Positions 58,561 through 64,000 of a DNA stretch of 64,000 nucleotides are shown here, piece after piece (position 1 is the first letter of the stretch; every line of letters starts with the position of its first letter). The stretch is from Ptychodera flava (Eukaryota > Hemichordata > Enteropneusta > Ptychoderidae): contig NC_091947.1 in NCBI RefSeq assembly GCF_041260155.1, positions 35,040,032 to 35,104,031 on the forward strand, written 5' to 3'. A program made the position numbers and the translations under genes. The notes below the pieces were generated by a model. It did no database searches. It was not told where the DNA came from and saw only the letters and a list, made by a program, of their open reading frames with translations.

Positions 58561-58854
58561 ATGAAACAAATCTTCGTTTGTTTGTTTTTTGTTTGTCTGA
58601 AAGCTCTAGCTGTAGCATTCTGTTCTCAATGTTCCATTGTCGGTACAGATGTTTGGCCGTTCCCCTACCACAATCTTTGGGGACCACGTTCTTTCGACAA
58701 GCGACAGCATGTATATACAGGATGGCTACGTCTTACCCCATCCACGGTATATACACAGAGGGACTGTGGTATATGTAACCCACTGGCCGGACTTGGATTA
58801 TTCAATAACGACTTGACTCAAGAAATCTTAACAAACTTATGTATGTGTTAACTT
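58561..58854 (+). CDS. Hypothetical small secreted protein, 97 aa
   Basis: An ATG at 58561 opens a frame with a plausible signal peptide (MKQIFVCLFFVCLKALAVAF) followed by a polar sequence with seven or so cysteines (CSQC, CGIC, LCMC), ending TAA at 58852-58854. I recognise no family. It lies in the putative first intron of the downstream gene and has no visible partner exons, so it may be a chance frame or a transposon relic. Confidence 0.2.
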
Positions 58855-58990
58855 CCTCAATATTTCGACAGTGTGCCTGCAAGACTGGCTTGATAATATT
58901 GAGGGCTGTCATTTGCAGATGTTAGATGTTAAGAACTTTCTCTTATCTCTTAAAGGCTTATCGACACGGGAGTCGTCATTATTTACGGCC

Positions 58991-59008
58991 GGGGGGGGGG
59001 GGGGGGGG
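58991..59008 (+). repeat. G18 homopolymer
   Basis: Eighteen consecutive G residues; capable of quadruplex formation and prone to length error in assemblies. Confidence 0.95.
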
Positions 59009-59289
59009 TTCCGGAGGAATTTCATCGGAAACTCCGAAATTTCGAGTAACCCCCTGCCAGCCATGATGAATTTGAGTAACCCCTCTCTCTCTCTCTGACA
59101 CAGAAATTTTGACTGACACCCCCTCTTAGGAAAGTAAAATATCAATGCAATTATTTTTAAAATTTACAAAAATAGTAAAGACCTTTCAAATCCTGGTGTT
59201 GGCCTACCATGCTAGATTATCATCGGTTATCCCATGACAGTTGATAAAGCTGAAACCAACAAAATGAAATTCAAATTCACAACAAAATA

Positions 59290-59964
59290 TAACTGTGGGT
59301 CTATAGCTGTCACCCATGTTTTCAGACGGTATTCCTACATTTTACAGGCTGGTTTTGACTTTTACAATTTTCACCCCGCCACTACAGCTATGAGATATTC
59401 CATAGACTAGCGTCCACATCTGTCGCAAGCATCCTTTGGGCAAGTTTGTTCGACGATATTTCGAAAAAGTTTCCATCTAAATTACAAATTGCCAACACTC
59501 ATCGACAGCTTGATTATTAGGGACTCACCACCACCAGAAATTCACTGAAATATCACCTGTTTTCTAGCTTTACCAGACATGACTACCCGGAGACTACCAT
59601 TTTGCTAGCATAAAACTGTTGGTCGAGGCTCACTGCAGCACATCACTACAGTGACGTAGGCGGTGACCTCTCAACTTCTAAACCCAAACTGAGTAATTCT
59701 TGGCCGGCATCCACGCCCCATGAACAATCACAGATCAAAGGACTGAACTTTTTTCCCAAGTAAAAGTTTGATTTCAGTTATGTGAGACTGGCAATGTCCA
59801 TAAGACGATCGATGGTCATCGATATCACACGATGAATTACAAAGGGTGCTTGCGGCAGATTTGGATGCTACTCTATGGAATATCCCATAGCTGTGGTGGC
59901 GGGGTTAAAATAAAAAAAGGCAGGAATCCCGTCTGAAAACACCACAGCTATTGACCCACAGCTA
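59290..59964. mobile_element. 675-bp Mutator-like MITE with perfect 9-bp target duplication
   Basis: Inverted ends TAACTGTGGGTC / GACCCACAGCTA continue with differences for about 150 bp (ttttcagacggtattcct, ccccgccactacagctatg, gatattccatagactag). They are flanked by AACAAAATA at 59281-59289 and again at 59965-59973, an exact 9-bp direct repeat. Non-coding. Confidence 0.85.
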
Positions 59965-60087
59965 AACAAAATATAGATATAAAAGCTCATGCTATGACCA
60001 GTATACAACCATACGATATTGTGCAGTTTGGATGGGTATCATGACAGGGTTTTCACTAGGATATCTGACTGGGCAAAATGTGAAAGT

Positions 60088-60985
60088 GCAAGGGGGAGAA
60101 CTCACGAGAGGCTGAGGGAGAAAGTGTCAGAGGGGTGTCCCCTTTTTTGCATGGAAAATTTTGAAAAATTTATGTGTGCAATAGTGCAGTATGGTGCAAT
60201 CTGAGAGGTGTTTTTTTTTTTTATTTAGTAAAACTGTTAGAACACCCCAAGGGGGAGAGCAAGAGGTGGCTCCCCCTCTCACATAAAAAAATTTTGAGAA
60301 ATTGATAATGTGTGAAGTGATGCAATCGGAGAGATGTTTCAATTTATTTTGCACTCAGTAAAACTGTTTAAAAGTGACATTGAACACTGATATTTTTATT
60401 ACATTTTTTGCATGATTAATGTTTACCAAACAATGACAGTAACATTTTGTAAAAAACAGTTGTCAGTTTGCCAGATATTGAAGACCAAAGAATATGCAGG
60501 AATGGAAAAATTGTGACCTTCGTGTGTCTTTTGCAAAATCTTACATTTCTTGGGACCATCAGTTAGAGGCAGTATTTTTTAATCCATTCATGATTATTAA
60601 CAACCTCGCTAGCCATGCAATATCTCCAGCTGCCAGCTTCCAATGAAAAGCCTGAATACAGTATGGTTAATGTCAAAATGGTTATAGAACTGAAGTCCAT
60701 TAAAATATATGTTTCTATGATAATAGGCCCAAAGGATGAATTCAAACAGTTCAGTTTTGTCCTAGATCCTGTGAAAAGTTTGATAAATTTATGTGTGCAA
60801 TGATGTAGTCTGGTGTGATCTGAGAGGTGTCTTCAATTTGTTCTATTACTAATAAAACTGTTGGAACACCTCAAGGGGGAGGGGAGCACGAGAGGGGGAT
60901 GTTTCCCCCTTCCTGCATCAAGAATTTTGAGAAATTGATGTGTGCAGTGATGCAATTTGAGAGGTGTTTCAATTTATTTCACACC
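60088..60985. repeat. Interrupted tandem array of about 110-160-bp units (4 copies)
   Basis: Copies at about 60088-60246, 60247-60374, 60765-60872 and 60873-60985 share aagggggag, ccccct, attttgagaaattgat, gtgtgcagtgatgcaat, gagaggtgt and agtaaaactgtt. Unrelated sequence separates the two pairs (about 60375-60764). Confidence 0.75.
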
Positions 60986-61979
60986 GAAAATTGAGTAACC
61001 CTCCTCTTTCCTCTTTCATCCCACATTTTGAGCAACCCTCCCTTGTAGCTTTCAATTTTTTGAGTAACCCCCTCCAATTCCTCCAACCCCACTCCCAACA
61101 CGGTCGAGGACGAGGTAGTAACATGATGAGGTAGTAACGATACATTGTAAAATAATCGGAACTCTACAAGTGCAGTATTCTTGCGTCCCTCCATTATCAC
61201 TCTATCTTGAAGACAGACTTGGAAACTAAATTACGCATATTGTCACTTTGTAGGTTTACTTAATATAATACATAAGATAGGGAACGTCTTTCATTTGTTG
61301 AGCTCAGGAACAAATGGTTTTATGTGATTGAGGGTGGTGAGAATATATGGGGATTTATGCAAACTAAATATGTAAAAAATTATTTTTCTGAAATGAAATG
61401 TGGGCAAAATGTGCTCAAGACTTACAACCACATGCAATTTGACCAATTATTTGATACTGTACAATTATACAAAGAAGTAAACAGCATAATTTACCCAGTT
61501 AACACAGAATTTAAAACTTCAGTTCATATAAATGAAAACTCAAGTTCCTGACCAGTTAATGTTTGTCCAGGTTACATAGAGAAAGACTTGTCTACTAGTT
61601 GGAAAATCCATCGTGACATCAGCAACTTTATTTTCCATCATTTTTTCATCTGCGCTTAAAGGTATTTATGCATTAGTAAATGAACAGAAAAGATAAAAAT
61701 GTCATCAAAAATACACTTTGAAAGTGGTTACAGTAACTTATAACACCGATTCTGAAATCACTAAATAGTGTATACTGGTAGAACCTTAACTAAGTTTGTG
61801 ATAATGTAATTGTCATGCTTAGGTAGAAATACAAGTGTAATCTTTGTGAATTTTAGCCAAATGGTCAGATCTGTTAAGCTGCCCTTCAGAGTATGCACAA
61901 GTTTTACTTACCTCAATATCCACCTGACTTGACTTTACAACGTAATGAAATCTTGTCATTTCTTCATTTAACTTTACAG

Positions 61980-62664
61980 TTTTATTTCTTAACAACAAAG
62001 CTCAAGTAAAAAGAAGAGATGGCTGACTTAAACTCAGCACAGCTATCTTCAGAATTAGAACAACTATTAGAAGACTTTGAAAAGAGTTGTGATTTTGACC
62101 AAGAATTTGAACAGAAAGTAAAAGATGTAGAAGAATGGCTTGATGAAGTGGCATGTGATTATGACAGTACATCCAAATGTGATGACAACATACAGACATC
62201 AAGTTTGTCTTCCAGTGAGACAGATGGTACAGTAGCACCTGTCATGAATGATGTCAATGCAAACACTGATAGAGGAGTATGTGGTGAAAAACATTGTGGA
62301 AGTGCAAGCCCACCAATTTCCAGACCAGTCCCTTTGGCACTTCAAACTGAAACAGCAGAAAGTACCGGTATGATACCGATGCATTGTTTTGATCAGTGTA
62401 AAGTGCCAACTACCCAATATGAAACTAGATCAGTCGTCCAAAAGCTTATAGATGAGGACTTTTCTGATCATAATAGTTGTGATAGTGGTTTCCATGGTGA
62501 TCATAGTGGAGAAGGCAAAACTGATGCATTTAGAAACACCTTGAGCAGGACGACTCAGAGGAATAGATATTCAACTGGGCAGGATGTAATGTTAACAAGT
62601 CATCAGACACTGCCTCATTGCTACAGTAACAGCCAACAGTATGATGCTAGTTCAGTGTACCATG
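61980..62664 (+). CDS. First coding exon of an unrecognised gene (215 codons, runs off to the right)
   Basis: Acceptor aactttacag at 61979 and donor catg|gtaagt after 62664. The start codon is at 62019 (agagATGg), with 39 bases of 5'UTR in this exon. The protein begins MADLNSAQLSSELEQLLEDF, an acidic amphipathic, probably coiled-coil segment through about residue 47. It continues as a Ser/Asp/Thr-rich disordered region with no domain I know. A CDSGFHGDHSG stretch at about residues 154-164 loosely resembles a phosphodegron (DSG-x-S type). No membrane segment or signal peptide. I see no convincing next exon before 64000, so the gene continues beyond the window. Function unknown. Confidence 0.7.
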
Positions 62665-62792
62665 GTAAGTTTGTATTATTCATCAACAGTAATCACATGC
62701 ACACAGCAATTTAGTTGTCTTTAGGCAATGAGTATGGAATTTATGCTCGTGCTATTCTGTTCGAAGGCATCATTTGTCTGTGTCATGGTTTC

Positions 62793-62836
62793 AAGTATTT
62801 GGTGTGCAAATCAAATATTTGGTGTGCAATCAATTT
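62793..62836. repeat. Short tandem duplication
   Basis: Two adjacent copies of about 22 bp built on caagtatttggtgtgcaaat / caaatatttggtgtgcaatc, just downstream of the unrecognised coding exon. Confidence 0.8.
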
Positions 62837-62966
62837 TCTGTATAAACTCTCATAAACAACATGCTGGCAAGTCAGTATGAATGATCCAAGGTGTATAACA
62901 GCTATAGTATGAATACACTTGGATATTTACCTGACATCAGTTACATAGTGTGTTTCAGCTGCTCTA

Positions 62967-63117
62967 TTAAGACACTTCTAAGAAATGCCCAGATATGCCC
63001 TAGTACACCAAGCAGACAATTGAAATGTAAAATAAGGTTATATTCTTTCTTAAGACACTTCTAAGAAATGCCCAGATATGCCCTAGTACACCAAGCAGAC
63101 ATTGAAATGTAACATAA
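62967..63117. repeat. 83-bp-period direct duplication
   Basis: Copies begin at 62967 and 63050. About 66 bases are nearly identical (ttaagacacttctaagaaat, tgcccagatatgccctagta, caccaagcagaca, ttgaaatgtaa), suggesting a recent event. Confidence 0.9.
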
Positions 63118-63118
63118 G

Positions 63119-64000
63119 CAGTGTTCTCACCAGAAAAAAAATTTTGTGGGACATTTTGTCCCGCTGACCAAAACAAAGCGGACAACGGATGATTTTTGTG
63201 AGACAATATATAAATATGTTTAAAAAGTCAAACTGCAAATACGAACCATATTCTATGCATGGAAAAAATAAAGGACTCAACAACTCATTCAACTTAACAA
63301 CTTTTTTGTAAACATTCGGTGAAAATATCAACTGATATTGAATATCAGTGCCTTTAATGAAAAGTCTATGGGACTTTCGTTCTTTCCAGTGTGAAAGTCC
63401 ATTTCGGGGCCCTCTACAATAACAGTAGTTGCTGGAGTGTCCAGTTGTTCAGCTCCCAGTTGATTCCTGTCATGAGTTACTTTTTTTTCGCACACTAAAC
63501 CCCCTTTCACAACCAGCAGAAGGAATAGGCCAAGTCAGCATTTATTTAGATCATGAAACATAGCCCTATGATGTTTGTAACAATCATCAACTTTTGACGT
63601 GAAATTTTGGTCGCCAGCCAAGGCTACAAATTTTGTCGATTGAAGCATGGAAAAAAGACGCCCATGTTCTCACGTATAAGTTCGCCTGGAATAATATACT
63701 TATCACATGCGCAAGCCAAGAATTGATAATTGTTTGCATAATAAGAGAACTTTCCTCCAACTATTCCACATTTAAACCTCGGAACTACTTTTGGAATAAT
63801 ATCATCAATCGGCAGTGGGCCAGTCGATCATTTCCAGTCGTAGGTACTAGGTCACATGGGCGAGGAACGGAGCAAATGCCTGATAACCTCACACAACACG
63901 TATCTCCCGCGAAGTTTATACATGATTCCAAACATAGCAAAGACCTAAAAATTATCTCAGACAAAGTTGCGTTATTTTTCGAGAACAAAAATTCACTGAA
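63119..64000. mobile_element. Left end of a possible DNA transposon (right end outside the window)
   Basis: Starts CAGTGTTCTCACCAG, similar to the CAGTGTTTTGCCCAG terminus of the 38302-39774 element, followed by a small palindrome (gggacattttgtccc). No inverted partner end was found before 64000. The extent to the right is unknown, and the rest of this stretch shows no coding exon. Confidence 0.3.

Overview
This is a 64 kb piece of an AT-rich, intron-dense animal genome. The genes have many small exons with clean GT-AG junctions, long introns, and non-autonomous DNA transposons scattered through the introns and spacers. All four recognisable proteins are collinear over most of their length with their human counterparts, and each vertebrate gene family is represented here by one gene. 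I read this as a non-vertebrate deuterostome (hemichordate, cephalochordate or echinoderm grade). The exact phylum cannot be fixed from the window alone.

Layout, left to right. (1) 1-13730, plus strand: the 3' two thirds of an NSD-family histone H3K36 methyltransferase gene, 13 exons in the window, with two AT-hooks, PHD1-4, PWWP2, AWS, SET, post-SET and PHD5-C5HCH; its 5' part lies off the left edge. (2) 13731-23540: 3'UTR and a roughly 9.5 kb spacer with no supported gene but several inverted-repeat (MITE-like) elements. (3) About 23.7-29.93 kb, plus strand: CREBRF, a bZIP regulator of CREB3/Luman, complete in 7 coding exons (641 aa). (4) 29931-36454: long AT-rich convergent 3' region. (5) 36455-47189, minus strand: a Golgi/lysosomal apyrase orthologous to ENTPD4/ENTPD7, complete in 10 coding exons (601 aa). 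(6) 47190-47977: a compact divergent promoter region. (7) 47978-57139, plus strand: BNIP1/SEC20, an ER SNARE, complete in 6 exons (225 aa). (8) About 58.0-64 kb, plus strand: the start of a gene I do not recognise, with a GC-rich candidate first exon carrying a large hairpin and a 215-codon first coding exon.

The most informative feature is the gene set itself. In human, CREBRF and BNIP1 are neighbours at 5q35.1 and NSD1 is at 5q35; NSD3 and ENTPD4 are on 8p, NSD2 on 4p16 and ENTPD7 on 10q24. These are the four arms of the known NK-homeobox paralogon. The window therefore looks like an unduplicated version of a linkage group that vertebrates split by genome duplication. Two of the genes (ENTPD4/7 and BNIP1) act in the Golgi/ER membrane system and share a head-to-head promoter. 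CREBRF regulates an ER/Golgi-resident transcription factor, and NSD is a chromatin regulator.

Mobile DNA: at least ten inverted-repeat elements can be delimited, including two with 9-bp flanking direct repeats (Mutator-like), one with a 6-bp direct repeat, and several hAT-like or unclassified MITEs. No retrovirus-like or LTR element, reverse transcriptase, CRISPR array, rRNA or convincing tRNA was seen. No new multi-gene system is evident; the interest lies in synteny, splice-site architecture, the unrecognised gene and the transposons.
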